A program made the translations under genes and the position numbers. The notes under the pieces are model-generated. The model was not told where the DNA came from and made no database searches. It worked only from the letters and a program-made list of their open reading frames with translations. From assembly GCF_024323335.1 (NCBI RefSeq), contig NC_066581.1:229602539-229666538 (forward strand): a stretch of 64,000 bases of DNA, read 5' to 3'. The DNA is from Lathyrus oleraceus (Eukaryota; Streptophyta; Magnoliopsida; Fabales; Fabaceae). The first letter of the stretch is position 1. Each line of letters starts with the position of its first letter. This document shows, piece after piece, positions 12,150-24,861 of this stretch.

Positions 12150-13179
12150 TAATTTTTTGTAGCATTAAGCATCATGGATCTTAATGTAGTCATTGTCTTC
12201 AATTAAAATAAGATTTTTTTTTCATTATTTTGGAAAAAAAACTCTATCATTTTCGTGTGTAAAAAAATTATTTTATAATGCTATGTTTGTTCCGATATAA
12301 CATATAAGTAAAAGTGTTTTTACAATGATACACAAATCTTCAAACCAGGTAGAAACAAATAGGAATAAATTTGCAAAAGAGTACAATGGCTCAGACACAT
12401 ATTGTTTATTTGTTCGTGGTATGAACCGCGAAATGATAAAACACGAACTAAAAGAAAAAATAAAAGCTGGCAAATATGAATATTTAATATCAAGAATTAT
12501 TTAGTCAAATAGAAACTAATTTTTAGAATATATTTAGAGCCTTTTTTTTTTGTTACGATTTAAAAATATAGATTTATGAATTTTATTTTTCATAATTACT
12601 TAATTAAAAGATATTTTTTTTGAAAAAATTCAAACAAAATAACTTATTAAAATAATTTCTCATAAAAAATAATTTTAAATATTTGACTATGGCTTTTTAC
12701 AATGGCTTTTCTTGGAAAACAAAAATTTGATAATTATTCAAATCTGTAACCCATTTGAATACCTTTTTTTAAAACAAAATTATTTTAATATATATCTTTT
12801 TAAAAAAATTATGTAATTTTTTAAATTTAAATTATTATTTTTGTTTTTCCTTATTTTTTTTATTTTTTAAAATTAATTGATGTTAATATATATTATTTTA
12901 ATTTATGCTAATTGCATTTAAAATAACTTTTAGCATTATGAAATAATTCTTTACAAAAACAATAAAAAAAGTACTAATATAAAATCTCTTTTTTTTTTTA
13001 TAAAAAAAATCAGCAAAATCACATAGGACTTATGATGTTACATGAATTAACAACTTGGAATTTCTGTGCTAGTAATAAGGAGTTGGATGAGGAAGAAATT
13101 AGGAAGGTGGAAACTACAGACAACAAAGGAAATTGTGTGAATTGGGAGTTCAATGAATTGTTTTTCTTACTACATAACA
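12150..13179. other. AT-rich 3' flank without clear features
   Basis: Long A and T runs (for example 12541-12551 and 12988-13000) and no supportable gene. The last 100 or so bases may already belong to the LINE relic. Confidence 0.5.
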
Positions 13180-13960
13180 GGAGGTGGAAATAGGGTGAAG
13201 AGGCGAAGAATATGCAACATTATACAAGAACGTAACACAAACTTTTGTTTCTCCAAGAAACAAAATTACCTGTCTTTGATGACTTGTTAACTACTTATTT
13301 CTGGGGTAATAAGTTTGTATAGTGGTCAGCTAACGGGGCTACAGGAGCTGTGGGGGGCTTGGTTATTTTGTGGAAGAAGGATATTTTAACCTTGAATTTT
13401 AACATCAAGGGAAAAGGGTTTGTTGGTGTCAATAAAGAGTGGAAGGGTCTGAACTATTTTTTTTGTGCGAATGTGTACTCTCACTATAATTTAGAGGCAA
13501 AGAGAATGTTGTGAAGTATTTTGGCTAAGCTAAAAAGGAAGTTAGGGGATGGGAGTTAGATTGTGGGTGGTGATTTCAATTTTATTGTTTGTGAAGAAGA
13601 AAGGAAGGGGTGAGGGATATTAGAATGGGTGTGGAGATGCATGAGTTTAGAAGATTCATAGAAGAAATGAACTTGATTGATGTGTCTAACATTGGTGGAG
13701 TGTTTACTTGGGTCAATTCTACCGTGAGTAGACTTGACATGTTCCTTCTTTCGGATAACGTTGTCTCTAATTAGAAGGTTGTTGGTAAAAATATGGGGCA
13801 AAAGGACATATCTGATTATTTTTCGGTGTGGCTTAAGGATAATAATTTCAACTAGGGCCCAAAACTGTTCAAATTCAATAGTTGTTGGTTGAGTCATAAG
13901 GATTTACTTAGTTTCAACGACAACGTTTGGTCTTCTTTTGATGTTTTGGGATGCGGGGAT
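13180..13960 (+). pseudogene. LINE (L1-type) ORF2 endonuclease relic
   Basis: Translating the plus strand in changing frames gives the conserved order of a plant L1 endonuclease (EEP/APE fold). A GNRVKRRRICNIIQE start is followed by an ANGATGAVGGLVILWKKD segment and the catalytic GDFN in GGDFNFIV (about 13564-13590). After these come DISDYFSVW and a KLFKFNSCWLSHKD segment. Stops and frame changes are numerous. Reverse transcriptase is absent, so this is the N-terminal part of ORF2 only. That is unusual because LINEs mostly lose their 5' end. The relic ends near the chromovirus gag fragment at 14075, suggesting a deletion or insertion breakpoint there. Confidence 0.8.
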
Positions 13961-14074
13961 TTAGTTTTAAAGGGAAACTTTTTCTTTTAAAGGGAAGGTT
14001 ACGATGGTAGAATCGCAAAGTCTTTGGGTGACTTGACTTGCAGGTTGAGAACATATAAGTACCGAGTTGCACCT

Positions 14075-14310
14075 TCTAAACATCAGTGCAAACCATCACT
14101 CAAAAAATCTTCTCAATCTCTTTAAGCCATGTTTCGGTGCCTTTTGGATCTTATCTTCTCTTGAAGGTCGGCGAGTTGTTTCTCTAAAACTTCCCCAATC
14201 CATGGAATTCATCGCCATCCTTATTCTGCTAACCCTGCAGCGTCTGAGCCATCACCCCCAAAGTGTCAACAATAGCTCGGTAATTTCTTCCTCCATCCAA
14301 ATATTTGCAC
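14075..14310 (-). pseudogene. Chromovirus (Ty3/gypsy) gag N-terminal fragment
   Basis: On the minus strand one frame shows RAIVDTLGVMAQTLQG followed by a TETWLKEIEKIF segment, the hallmark N-terminal pattern of Tekay-like chromovirus gag. Three or more stops interrupt it. The fragment lies just downstream of the primer binding site at 14418-14430, in the correct order, and is cut off near 14075 where the LINE relic begins. Only about 75 residues remain. Confidence 0.7.
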
Positions 14311-14417
14311 ACTAGCAAACAAAATTTAGAAGAAACAATGTATCGACAATGTTCACACATATGTCACATACTAGGGAACAACTAAAATTATAAAAACATG
14401 GACTGATGGACCGACCA

Positions 14418-14430
14418 GACTCTGATACCA
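14418..14430 (-). other. Chromovirus primer binding site
   Basis: Minus strand TGGTATCAGAGTC, complementary to initiator-Met tRNA, three bases from the LTR edge TGTAACACCC at 14434. Confidence 0.75.
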
Positions 14431-15852
14431 CTATGTAACACCCTAAAACCCCTGCTCGCAATAATGCGGAATAAGACAATTATAAAAATTTATTTCACAT
14501 AGGATGTCATGCAATCTTCACAAACAATATGTTATGTAACACTTATTAAAATAAAACATTTAGTTCAAACACCCGTCATCACATGCTCGCCTTAACTTGG
14601 GATCATCGCCGAGGAATTAATCATTAAAAACAACTACTCGAACAAATGGTTCAAATATAACTCTTATTTAAACTTAAACTCAATTAGAGCAATATGCCTT
14701 CAACACCAAAGAAATTCAAAATCTAGGAGTTATAACATTCAATCTCGCAACAATAAATCAAAATAAAAAGAAACATAACCTTCGTCCACCAAGTGTTACA
14801 AATCAGATAACCGATAGTCTAAATACGCATAAAATTGGAAAAAAAGAATATCCTCAGTGCCATCATTCATCTCTAAAGCAGCTACTCATGTACCTGCTTG
14901 TCTGTACCCCAAGAAGAAACACATAACACCATAATAAAACAAAGGGGTGAGAAGAATACATTCAAAATATATATGGTGTAATAGAATGCAAGGATAGCCT
15001 AAAGAAAAAACGTTAACTTTCATGCATTTCAATTACATAAATCAATACACCTATGACTTAATAACACCCACAACAATCATTTGTATAACCTTTATGTGAT
15101 GCAATACAACAATGACTCAATTCATGCATGTGATACCAATTCAACAAAGGTTCATCATATAGACCAGGTCCCAACATCTGAGCCCAGAGTTTCCTCATTT
15201 GTGATCCAATCCCCCTAGTTAAAGCTTGGGACAAGTCACTAGTCCCCACATCTGAACTTGTGACTCGCCTATTTTACAATAAGATAACATACGATGTATG
15301 ACATACAATAATGCAACGACAAGAACACAACAATGTTTATAGCCTCACATTTGAATGTAAACAATCATCAATTTAATGCATCGCCAATAGTTCTCACTTC
15401 GAACTACACATCTCAATAATCATCAATAAGTATGCACAACAACTTACATAATTATACTTGCACTTCACAACATATATGCACACGTCGAACAAACATCCAC
15501 AAAGCAATCAATAACATCAACTCATATCATTAAACACGACCAGAAAACAACCAACAACCACTGGAATCAGAGATAGACCGATAATTCTAGTCAAAAATAG
15601 CAACTGTGATTTGTCACTCTTGCTAAGCGATACCTTTGCTCGCTGAGCTAAAAATCGCTCGCTAAGCGAGACTCACAAAAAACAGACCCTCACTCTGTCA
15701 CGCTCGCTTAAGCGAACACAATAGTTTTCTAAGCGAAGCATATCCTCGTTGAGCAAGATCGCTCAGACCTACAAAAATCTGAAACGCTATGCCATCATTG
15801 GAGCCTTATCAAAGCTCTGATTTTTCCCCAATCACCCAAATTGAATAGAAGA

Positions 15853-15856
<4 letters not shown>

Positions 15857-15933
<77 letters not shown>
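15857..15933. repeat. (AT)n microsatellite
   Basis: About 75 bases of AT repeats within the chromovirus LTR. Confidence 0.95.
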
Positions 15934-15934
<1 letters not shown>

Positions 15935-16512
15935 TACCATGATTAACACATCATATACTCACTAATTAAACACCTAATTCATCACTTTATCATGGATTTC
16001 AAGATTATTCTCTTAATACCAAAACATACACATGAACAACAACTCAATTGATTATCACATACAGAGACACACGAAAATCAGTAATCAAACCATGCACCAA
16101 TTTCACATATTCCACAAAAATCATAACAAAATTATCACATGTTTATCTTAAGAACACATAAATATCAACAATGGAAGAAAATAGGGGAAAATCTAATGGA
16201 GATTAAGGACTTCTTCCTACCCATCATGCAATTGACATCATATTTAGAGTTATCCCGCCTTACCTTAGATTTCCAACCGCAACTATAAGCTCAACAAAAA
16301 TGATGATTTTTCCCTCTTCCTGAAGCCTTAGGTTGTCTCTCTTGCCTTTTTCCTCAAAAATATATGTACCGACAACTCTTGGGTTTTTCTAATCCCTTTT
16401 TATTAAAAACACCTAATTTAACTTTCTACTAATTACCGTTTGACCCAACTTATTATAATTCTCACCATTCCCCTTATTTTTCTCATAATTTCTATTTTGC
16501 ACCCAAAACCTC

Positions 16513-16520
16513 TTTTTATA
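16513..16520 (-). promoter_or_regulatory. TATA box in chromovirus LTR
   Basis: Minus strand TATAAAAA followed by GAGG. It directs transcription toward the primer binding site at 14418-14430. Confidence 0.5.
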
Positions 16521-16594
16521 TTAACTTTTAATACTACCTTCATTCTTTTATATTTTTTTGATTTATAGAATAATAAATATATCTAATCTATAAA

Positions 16595-17168
16595 CACTAC
16601 TAGAAAATTTGCTTTTAATGACCGAATTAGTGAATGAAAAATTTCGATCACTCTAGCCACCAAATTTTAGATCATGTTAATAAAATTTTAAAAGCCACTA
16701 AATAAAATTAGATATCGAATTAACGACTAAAGATTTGTGACCGAAAAATTCAATATCAAAAAAACATTAATAAATAAATAACTTTTAAAAAAAATTTAGC
16801 GACCAAAATTTTGATCATTGATATTTTTATTTTCTTTATTAAGTTAATCCCTTTAAGTTTTCTACTTTCTTTTTTGAATATTTTACTTTTCTAACTTTTA
16901 GTTTTTATTCAAATTTCACTATTTATTATTTCATAAAAATAAAACGTATATTTATACGTAAAGAATGATAGCATAAATCTTTTAATTTTACTAAAAAAAT
17001 GTTATTTAAATGATAACATTAATATTTATACGTCGCTAAAGAATAGCGACTAGCACTTTACCTACCAAAAAATGGAAGTCACTTATTGGTCGCTAAACGT
17101 TATAATGACTGATTTTTAAGCTTTTTCGATCTCTAATTTGATCACTAAACACGAACTTTTTAGAAGTG
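16595..17168. mobile_element. Non-autonomous CACTA (En/Spm-like) element
   Basis: The left end reads CACTACTAGAAAATTTGC. The right end, read inward, is CACTTCTAAAAAGTTCGTG. These form an imperfect terminal inverted repeat that starts with the CACT signature. Both ends are flanked by AAA (16592-16594 and 17169-17171), matching the 3-bp target duplication of CACTA elements. Subterminal repeats of the GCGACC/GTGACC/AACGACTAAA type lie in both arms, as in legume CACTA elements. At 574 bp it has no transposase and needs an autonomous partner. Confidence 0.85.
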
Positions 17169-17171
17169 AAA

Positions 17172-17550
17172 CAGACCAAATACGTTGTTTATTCAATTAA
17201 GCACTCCAAATTTGATATACCTATTTTTTCTTTTGCCACTTCTTTAAGATTGAACATCTATAAATTCCCGGTATGATCTCTCGTCCCTTAACTGTTCTAT
17301 TTTTCTATTTAATTTTCGCTGCACATTCAAACATTTTGATTAAAATATTTTTAAACTCTGATTTAGAAGATAATTTTGTTTTAAATTTTATTTTAAATAT
17401 CCATAGTTTAAACACCCTTTTTTTATGTATAAAGTCACATGGTCAACAAAAAAATCTCATGTTTAAAAAGAAGTCTCACATCACTTAATATTATAAAGGA
17501 AGAAGAGGACTAAGATTATACATGTACTCTAGTGGTTTGATATAAGATGT
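17172..17550. other. AT-rich spacer
   Basis: Between the CACTA element and the second copia element. It contains a 71-codon plus-strand ORF without family resemblance and no other feature. Part of it may be the lost outer end of the chromovirus LTR. Confidence 0.4.
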
Positions 17551-18042
17551 TGTTTGAAATTCCCCAAAATCTATGGAGAATTTCAATCAATCTTGATGAA
17601 CAAGATTGTTATTACCCACACAATAACAAAGAAAATAAAAGAAAAATGGAGAAAGAAAGAGTGTAAAGAATGATGAAGGAGAAGAAGAATTAAATTCTGC
17701 AGAGTTTCTCTCTATCCATAAACTGTGGAAAACTTATTATTCACTTTGCAACTGCAAAATACTGTGAATATAATATTATGAATACTTTATTCACCTCATT
17801 ACAAAAATAAGGGTTACTCCCTCTATTTATAGATTTAGGTTAACTTGGACCTCAAGCCAAAGCCCAAAATTATAAAAGCCCAAAATAGTTAACACTACTA
17901 AAATATACCTAAGTCGAAATCATGTGTGAAGCAACATGCTTCGACACTTCGACACACTAACACAACTCAACATACTAGGAGGTTCGACACTTCCTTGTTT
18001 TGTCGAGCAACCTCCTTCGACACAAGGAATTACAATTCAATA
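17551..18042 (-). repeat. Copia copy 2, 3' LTR
   Basis: TGTTTGAAATTCCCC to AATTCAATA; the terminal CA is mutated to TA. A TATA box remains at 17821-17832 (minus). Confidence 0.9.
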
Positions 18043-18048
18043 TACTAC

Positions 18049-19688
18049 CTAATTCATTGTGTTTAAGCTATCTACATTCATCATAGCTCTTAATCTTCTA
18101 AACATTTCGACTTGGACTCCCTTCGTCATGATGTCTGCAATCTGATTCTCAGTTCTGCAGTGTTCCACATTCATCTTAACATCTTCTACCTGCTCTCGAA
18201 GATAATGGAACCTCATCTCGATGTGTTTGCTTCGACCATGTGCAATCGGATTCTTCGCCAATTTGATAGCTGACATGTTATCGATCTTCATGGTAATTGC
18301 TTCATGACTCTTCGTTGTTATCTCTTCGACCATATTCACTGTCCACTTTACTTGCCATGCACAAAGCGAAACAACTATGTATTCTGCTTCGCACGACGAT
18401 AATGCAACTATTGACTTTTTTTTCGAACTCCAAGCAATTGGTGCACCACCTAACATAAACACATAGCCAATTGTGGGTTTTCGATCCTCAACATCACTAC
18501 ACCAACTTGAGTCGGTGTATCCCACTAATTTGTATTCTTTTCCTTCATCAATTGCAGGAAACAAAATGCCATAGTCGAGAGTTCCTTTTAGATACCTTAG
18601 TATCCTCTTCGGCGTTGTTATATGTGATACCTTTGGCTTCTGCATAAACCTACTCATCATGCCTACAATGTATGCTAAATCAGGCCTTGTGTGACAAAGG
18701 TATCGAAGTGACCCAATAAGTCTTATATATTGGGTTGGGTCGACACCATCTTTATCTGAATCTTTCGATAGTAGTAATATGGGTTCAACTAGAGTCGAAG
18801 TTGGCTTGCAATCTTGCATCTTAAATCTCTAGAGTATTTCTCCTGCATACCTTCTTTGATGCATCATCAAACCTCTACCACTCTTGTAGAATTCGATGCC
18901 AAGGAAATATGAAATGTCATCCAAATCTAAAATTTCGAATTCCTAGTTGAGATCACCTTTGAAGTCTTTGATCTCCTTCTTGCAACTACCTGTTATCAAT
19001 AGGTCATCGACATAGAGGCATAGTATAAGTAATTCATTCTTGCTTCTTATTACATATACTCCATGTTAAGATTTACACTTTACAAATTACTTCTCCCTTA
19101 GAAAGCCATCTATCTTCTTGTTTCAAGCTCTTGGAGCTTGTTTAAGTCCGTACAGGGCTTTATGCAGCCTGTACACCTTTCTTTCTTCTCCATGTTTCAC
19201 AAACCTAGATGGTTGTGCAACATAAACTTCTTCTTCTAATGGGCCATTAAGGAATTCACATTTCACATCCATCTGACACATCTTCCAGTTGTTCATGTTT
19301 GCTAGACCAACAACCAACCTAATTGTTTCGATCCTAGCAATAGGTGCAAAAACTTCATCGAAGTCGATTCCTTATTTCTGATGAAATCCTTTCACCACAA
19401 GTCTCTCCTTGTGTCGAGTCACTTCTCCTTTGTGATTCAACTTCACCTTGTATACCCACTTCACGTTGATTTCCTTATTGTCTTGGGGAATTCGACAAGT
19501 GATCAAGTGTTGTTGACTTCGATTGACTTCAGCTCTTTGTCCATTGCTTTTATCCACTTCGAATCTTTCAATGCCTCAACTGCATTGACAGGTTCGACAT
19601 TTGCGTAGAAAGCATAGTGTACCAGGTCACCTTCTTCCTTGACCACATCATCTGATGTAACCACACATTCTTGCAACCTTGCAGGCAT
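18049..19688 (-). pseudogene. Copia copy 2 RT and RNase H (broken)
   Basis: The longest surviving frame (18049-18819) covers the end of RT and all of RNase H: SLRYLCHTRPDLAY, LKGTLDYGILFP, GYTDSSWCSD, ALSSCEAEYI, SKHIEMRFHYLREQ and QIADIMTKGVQ. The upstream RT core is broken. CQMDVKCEFLNG and [11 protein letters not shown] are visible at 19123-19317, and a linker frame at 19372-19688 overlaps a second frame, showing a frameshift near 19500. The region with the YVDD box around 19000 is interrupted by stops. Confidence 0.88.
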
Positions 19689-19721
19689 GTGTCTTGTTCT
19701 ATGAGGTCTGCTTGGGCTTAC

Positions 19722-21061
19722 TTAACCTATGACTTCTTCCTGTCGAACTTTTCTTTCGACTTCATTAGCTGGTTCATCATAAAAGATTCTCACTGAAATT
19801 TTCTTGAAATTCTCAGTCCAATCCCACTCCTTAAGCTCATATATGATCACGTCCCTGCTGATCACTACTTGCTTATTCATTGGGCCGAACCACTTGTATC
19901 CTCCAGTCGAATGATATCCTATCAGGATCATCTGACTCAACTTGTCATCAAGTTTTCTTCTCAAATAATATGACACATGTCTATGTGCTATATATCCAAA
20001 CACCTTCAGATTACTTAATCTAGGCTTGACACCAGACCAACATTCTTCTGGCATGATTCCTTCTAGCTTCTTCGTCAGACATCTGTTCAGGATATATGTC
20101 GCAGTCGACACAACTTCTCCCCATAATTCTTTAGGTAGATGCTCGCCTTTCAACATACTTATAACCATATTCATAATGGTTCTATTCTTCCTTTTTGTGA
20201 CTCCATTCTACTGTGGAGTGTAAGACGAAACCACCTCATGCATAATCCCTTCTTTCACACATAATGTATCAAAGTCTTTCGACACATCTTCTCCACCACA
20301 TCAGTCCTCAAAATCTTGATCTTTCGACCATAGATTTAAACTTGGCAAATACCTCAATCACTTCACTTTTCTTCTAGATCAGGTAAGACCACGGTTTTTG
20401 ATTAAAATCATCTATGAATGTAACAAAGTATTTGTTACCTCCAATCCAATCCACCTAGAGAGGACCACATACATCAGAGTATATGACTTCAAGAATTTCC
20501 TTCGACATGCTTCATGCATCCTTACTGAAGATGTTCTTAGGCTATTTTTCCTACACACATTCTTCACACACTTCGTGGGGAATGTCGATTTCTGGTAATC
20601 CTGAAACCATATTTCTTCTTTTCAAATCTCTGATGTCTTTGAAATTGAGATGGCCAAGTCTGTAATGCCATATCGATTCATCTTTGTTGGTTGCTGTTGC
20701 AATGCACTTATACTCCATCACATTTAGTTCAATCTTGAAGGTTCTACTCTGAGACATTGGAGCCTTCAAGATCAATCTTCCATTTGAGTCGAGAACTCTC
20801 ATCATCTTGTCTTTGATCGACACCTTGTAGTTCTTTTTGACTAACTGCCCTACTGAGCAAATTTCTCTTCATGCCTGGTATATACAAAACATTTGAAATT
20901 ACTGACCTCTTGCCATCTTTCCTCATAATCAGAACATCACCAACACCTTCAGCTGCTAAAATGTTGTCATTTGCAAATTTCACCATGTTCTTCATTGAGG
21001 GCTTTATGTTGACAAACCAATCTTTCCTTCCAGACATGTGTGATGAGCATCCTGAGTCCAA
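19722..21061 (-). pseudogene. Copia copy 2 protease and integrase (broken)
   Basis: The protease DSG is present in MDSGCSSHMSGRKD, near 21061. The pre-integrase zinc region is better kept than in copy 1, with WHYRLGHLNF and CEEC (20551-20823). The integrase catalytic core between 20175 and 20550 is heavily damaged, including small deletions near 20284-20330. The integrase C-terminal part survives at 19722-20174. Frame changes near 20800 and 20550 separate the parts. Confidence 0.85.
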
Positions 21062-21138
21062 GTACCATTAATCCTTAAATCTCTCTTCATCTCTTGTTGT
21101 AACCATCAGCAACGTCTCTTCTTCTTCTTCATGTTTCG

Positions 21139-22078
21139 CTAGCTTTGCATAAGTTTCTTGATTCTTCTGCTTTTCTGGATAATCACTAGAATAGTGACCA
21201 TACTTCTGACAATTGTAATATTGAATGTGACTCTTATCTGGATTTTTACCACCACCTCTTCCTCTACCTGCAACACCACCTCTTTGGTTGCCTTGGTTTC
21301 AGGATTTTCTCTGATTCGACCAATTTCCTTCTTACTGATTTCGACCTGTCGAATTGTTGTAGCCTCCTTTGCCTTTGTTGTCATTCCAACTTCCTTTGCC
21401 TTTTCTTTCTTTTGCTGATTGAGCCTGCAAAGCAATATCACTCTTCGACTTTCTTGCAACTCTTTCAGCCATTATTTGCTTATGAGATTCAAGCGTCCCT
21501 TGAAGATCTTCCTTTGTCAATTTTGACAAATCTTCTGACTATTCTATGGCTACTACCACGTGGTCGAATTTTGGAGCCAACGACCTCAAGGTCTTTCCAA
21601 CAATAAATCTTGATGTCAACATTTCTCCACATACCTTGATTTGATTCACCAGTTTCGTAACCTTGGTGAAGAAATCAGTTATGCTTTCATTGTCTTCCAC
21701 CTGAAGCAATTCATACGTTCTTTTGTGAGTTTGTCACCTCACCTCTTTCACCTTCTCCGCGCTTTCAAACGATTTCTCCAGAATTTCCCATGCTTCTTTC
21801 GCTGACTCTACATCATTGACCTTTTCAAAGTTATTTGCATCAACACATTGATGGATTATAAAGAGAGCTTTATAATCTTTCTTCTTCAATTCTTTATGTG
21901 CAGCCTTTTCTTGATATGCCACGGCTTCTACAAACAGTGTTACTCCTTCCTTCACAAGATCTCAAAGATCTTGATTACAAAACATAACCTTTATTTGCTT
22001 GCACCAATTCTCATAATTGTTGTTCTTGAGAATCAGAAGATTTGCTGGAAAATGTCCATTTGGATGATTTGTTGTCAT
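21139..22078 (-). pseudogene. Copia copy 2 gag (broken)
   Basis: The ATG at 22078 corresponds to that of copy 1. The NYENWCKQI motif and HQCVDANNFEKV are visible. The zinc knuckle has lost both outer cysteines: it reads YYNCQKYGHYSSDY where copy 1 reads CYNCQRYGHYSSDC. Each change is one TGT to TAT. A middle segment missing or replaced in copy 1 (about 21530-21600) is intact here. Confidence 0.82.
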
Positions 22079-22127
22079 GTTGATTTTCTTCCCACGAATC
22101 GATAAAACCGGAGCTCTTGATACTAGA

Positions 22128-22619
22128 TGTTGGAAATTCCCCAAAACCTATGTAGAATTTCAATCAATCTTGATGAACAAGATTATTATTACTCACACCA
22201 TAACAATGAAAAGAAAAGAAAAATGGAGAAAAAAAGAGTGTAAAGAACAATGAAGGAGAAGAAGAATTAAATTCTGCAGAGTTTCTCTCCATCCACAAAC
22301 TGTGGAAAACTTATTATTCACTTTGCAACTGCAAAATACTATGAATAAAATGTTACGAATACTTTATTCACCTCATTACAAAAATAATGGTTACTCCCTC
22401 TATTTATAGATTTAGGTTAACTTGGATCTTAAGGCAAAACCGAAAACTATAAAAGCCCAAAATAACCAACACTACTAAAATATGCCTAAGTCGAAATCAT
22501 GTGTGAAACAACATGCTTCGACACTTCGACACACTAACAGAACTCAACATAGTAGGAGGTTCAACACTTCCTTATTCTGTTGAGCAACCTCCTTCGATAC
22601 AAGGAATTATAATTCAACA
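22128..22619 (-). repeat. Copia copy 2, 5' LTR
   Basis: TGTTGGAAATTCCCC to AATTCAACA. It contains the TATA box at 22398-22409 (minus) and the repeated TTCGACAC motifs. Confidence 0.9.
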
Positions 22620-22767
22620 GATACATCAAATTATACTCTATTATATTATTGTATTAATTTATTGTGAGATGTAGTCAGACTCGTGTCAAACAATTTGGAG
22701 ACCCCGTTCTAATCTTCCAAATATGACTCTTAATTTAAAATATTAATAAGCTTGCTATTTTTCAAGA

Positions 22768-22881
<114 letters not shown>

Positions 22882-23200
22882 TTCAAAAATAATTAAAAAA
22901 AACTATCAAAATAGCTTCTAATTTAAATAATTCTTAAAATTTTGAAATAAAAAAAATTCTTAGAAAAAGGATGAAGTACATAGAATAACTTTTTACAAAA
23001 TATTATTTAAACTAATATTTTTATTTAAAGTCTTTCTCTTATAAAAAACATAACAAATATATGTAATACTATAAATATCATTTAAAAAAAATTTAAACAT
23101 GGTGCCCTGAATTTCTATAAAATATATAAAATGTATTAAATTTAAAATATTTATTTATCCCTAAATAAAATACAAAACTAAAATATTACAAAATAAGTTT

Positions 23201-23273
23201 AGTTACATTTCTAATTCTAAATTTTTTTGTTACATTTCTAATTCTAAAAAAATTTAGTTACATTTCTAATTAT
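23201..23273. repeat. Three-copy short tandem repeat
   Basis: AGTTACATTTCTAATTCTAA-type units recur three times with a spacing of about 27 bases, separated by A/T runs. Confidence 0.7.
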
Positions 23274-23913
23274 TTTAAAAATATCTATATTTTATTAATA
23301 TTACCAATTTAATTTAAAATAAGAACAGTTAACAATGGGCGTAAAACTTGTAAAATAAAACAACGGGCTAAAATACAAACTACTGGTTTTAGAATTTATT
23401 TTATATTATATTAAATTATTTATATTTTATATTATATTATTTCATTTTATTTTATACCATATTAATAAATTTATTTCTAAAATTATTTTGTTAAAAAATG
23501 AAATTATTTAATAATAAAGAGGTGCTCCTTAGTCATATTTTAGTTGGGGCTACAGATCGTAAAATTGCAAATTTGTAACGCGCCAAAATTTCAAAGATGA
23601 CATTTGTTTTCCCTCCTCAAGTGTTACAGGTCATCTCTCTTACACTTGTGTTTTTTATGTACTTGCAATTTTGCAAAGGAATATCCCTGATATTTCTTTT
23701 TTCTTTTTGTAAGAGTAATTAATTATATTAATTATAAATTAACTTGTAATTCTAAGTTTTTAAGAGTATTAAAGAAGTTTTTAAAAAATATAGCGTTAAA
23801 CTATAAAATAAAAAGCACTTATATGGTTTAAAAAAAATAATATTAGCAAACATATATATTGTAATATAATAATATAAATTTAAATTTATAAATATGTATT
23901 GTGTGGATACAAA

Positions 23914-24027
<114 letters not shown>

Positions 24028-24295
24028 TTAATATAATTACCGAATCCATAAATATACAGAGTATTTTACTGATATTTATGGAAGGTCTGTCAAATTAGCA
24101 TCTATAGCAAAAAGTGAGAATAAATTATATCAAGAGTAAATATTTTAACTTACTCTAAACTATATCATTTGAATTTAATTTAATTCAATGGTTAATTAAG
24201 TAAAAAAATAAATTTAACTATTATATTAGATTTAATTCGAAGGCTATGATATGGATTAAGTTTAAAAAATTTACTTTTGAAATAAGTTGATCATC

Positions 24296-24434
<139 letters not shown>

Positions 24435-24816
24435 TCAAATGAAACAAATGTGTCAAACTTCGTTACATGAGACATTTGATAACTCTTCACTGCACATTCG
24501 AATAATAAAATTAGCCGTTTGATTGAGAGATATTATCATATATATCATATCTATAAAATATAACAACAATAAAAAATCATTTGATATGTCAATGAGATGC
24601 ATAAAAATTAGCGTCTTACAAAATTTTAACAAAACCGTTAATTTTGATCATTTTTTTTAACATATCAAATAATTTTCGATTGATGTTAAATTTTATACAA
24701 ATGATATATATGATAACATTTTTTCATTCAATGGTAGATTTTATTATACGCATATGCCGTAAAGAGTTATGAAAAGTGTTATATTATTAAATTTGACAAT
24801 TTAGTGTCATTTGAAC

Positions 24817-24820
<4 letters not shown>

Positions 24821-24858
<38 letters not shown>
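24821..24858. repeat. (TC)n microsatellite
   Basis: Nineteen TC units. It sits at the left limit of recognisable sequence of the gypsy element C. Confidence 0.95.

Positions 24859-24859
<1 letters not shown>

Positions 24860-24861
<2 letters not shown>

Larger units (their letters stand above)
14434..16594 (-). mobile_element. 5' LTR of truncated chromovirus (right border uncertain)
   Basis: The LTR edge TGTAACACCC adjoins the primer binding site. A minus-strand TATA box at 16513-16520 places the transcription start about 2.1 kb inside, so the LTR is long. A block with several CGCT(N)AGCGA-like palindromes lies at 15621-15765 and a TA microsatellite at 15857-15933. The other LTR border is not identified. 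It may lie beyond the CACTA insertion that starts at 16595. The rest of the element, including pol, is missing from the window. Confidence 0.6.
17551..22619 (-). mobile_element. Ty1/copia retrotransposon, copy 2, degenerate
   Basis: It has the same family, orientation and domain order as the element at 5542-10603. LTRs lie at 17551-18042 and 22128-22619. The left LTR start is TGTTTGAAAT and could be shifted three bases left (17548) because of a TGT duplication. The flanks GATGT and GATAC only partly agree as a target duplication. The primer binding site has decayed to TAGTATCAAGAGCTCC (22110-22125). The polyprotein is more fragmented than in copy 1. Confidence 0.95.

Noticed and set aside
13556..13897. 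113-codon minus-strand ORF
   Set aside because: It is antisense to the LINE endonuclease relic, which explains the sequence.
14418..14430. Possible tRNA gene at the initiator-Met-like sequence (also at 2909 and 10093)
   Set aside because: Only the 3' terminal complement is present, next to LTR edges; no cloverleaf or A and B boxes.
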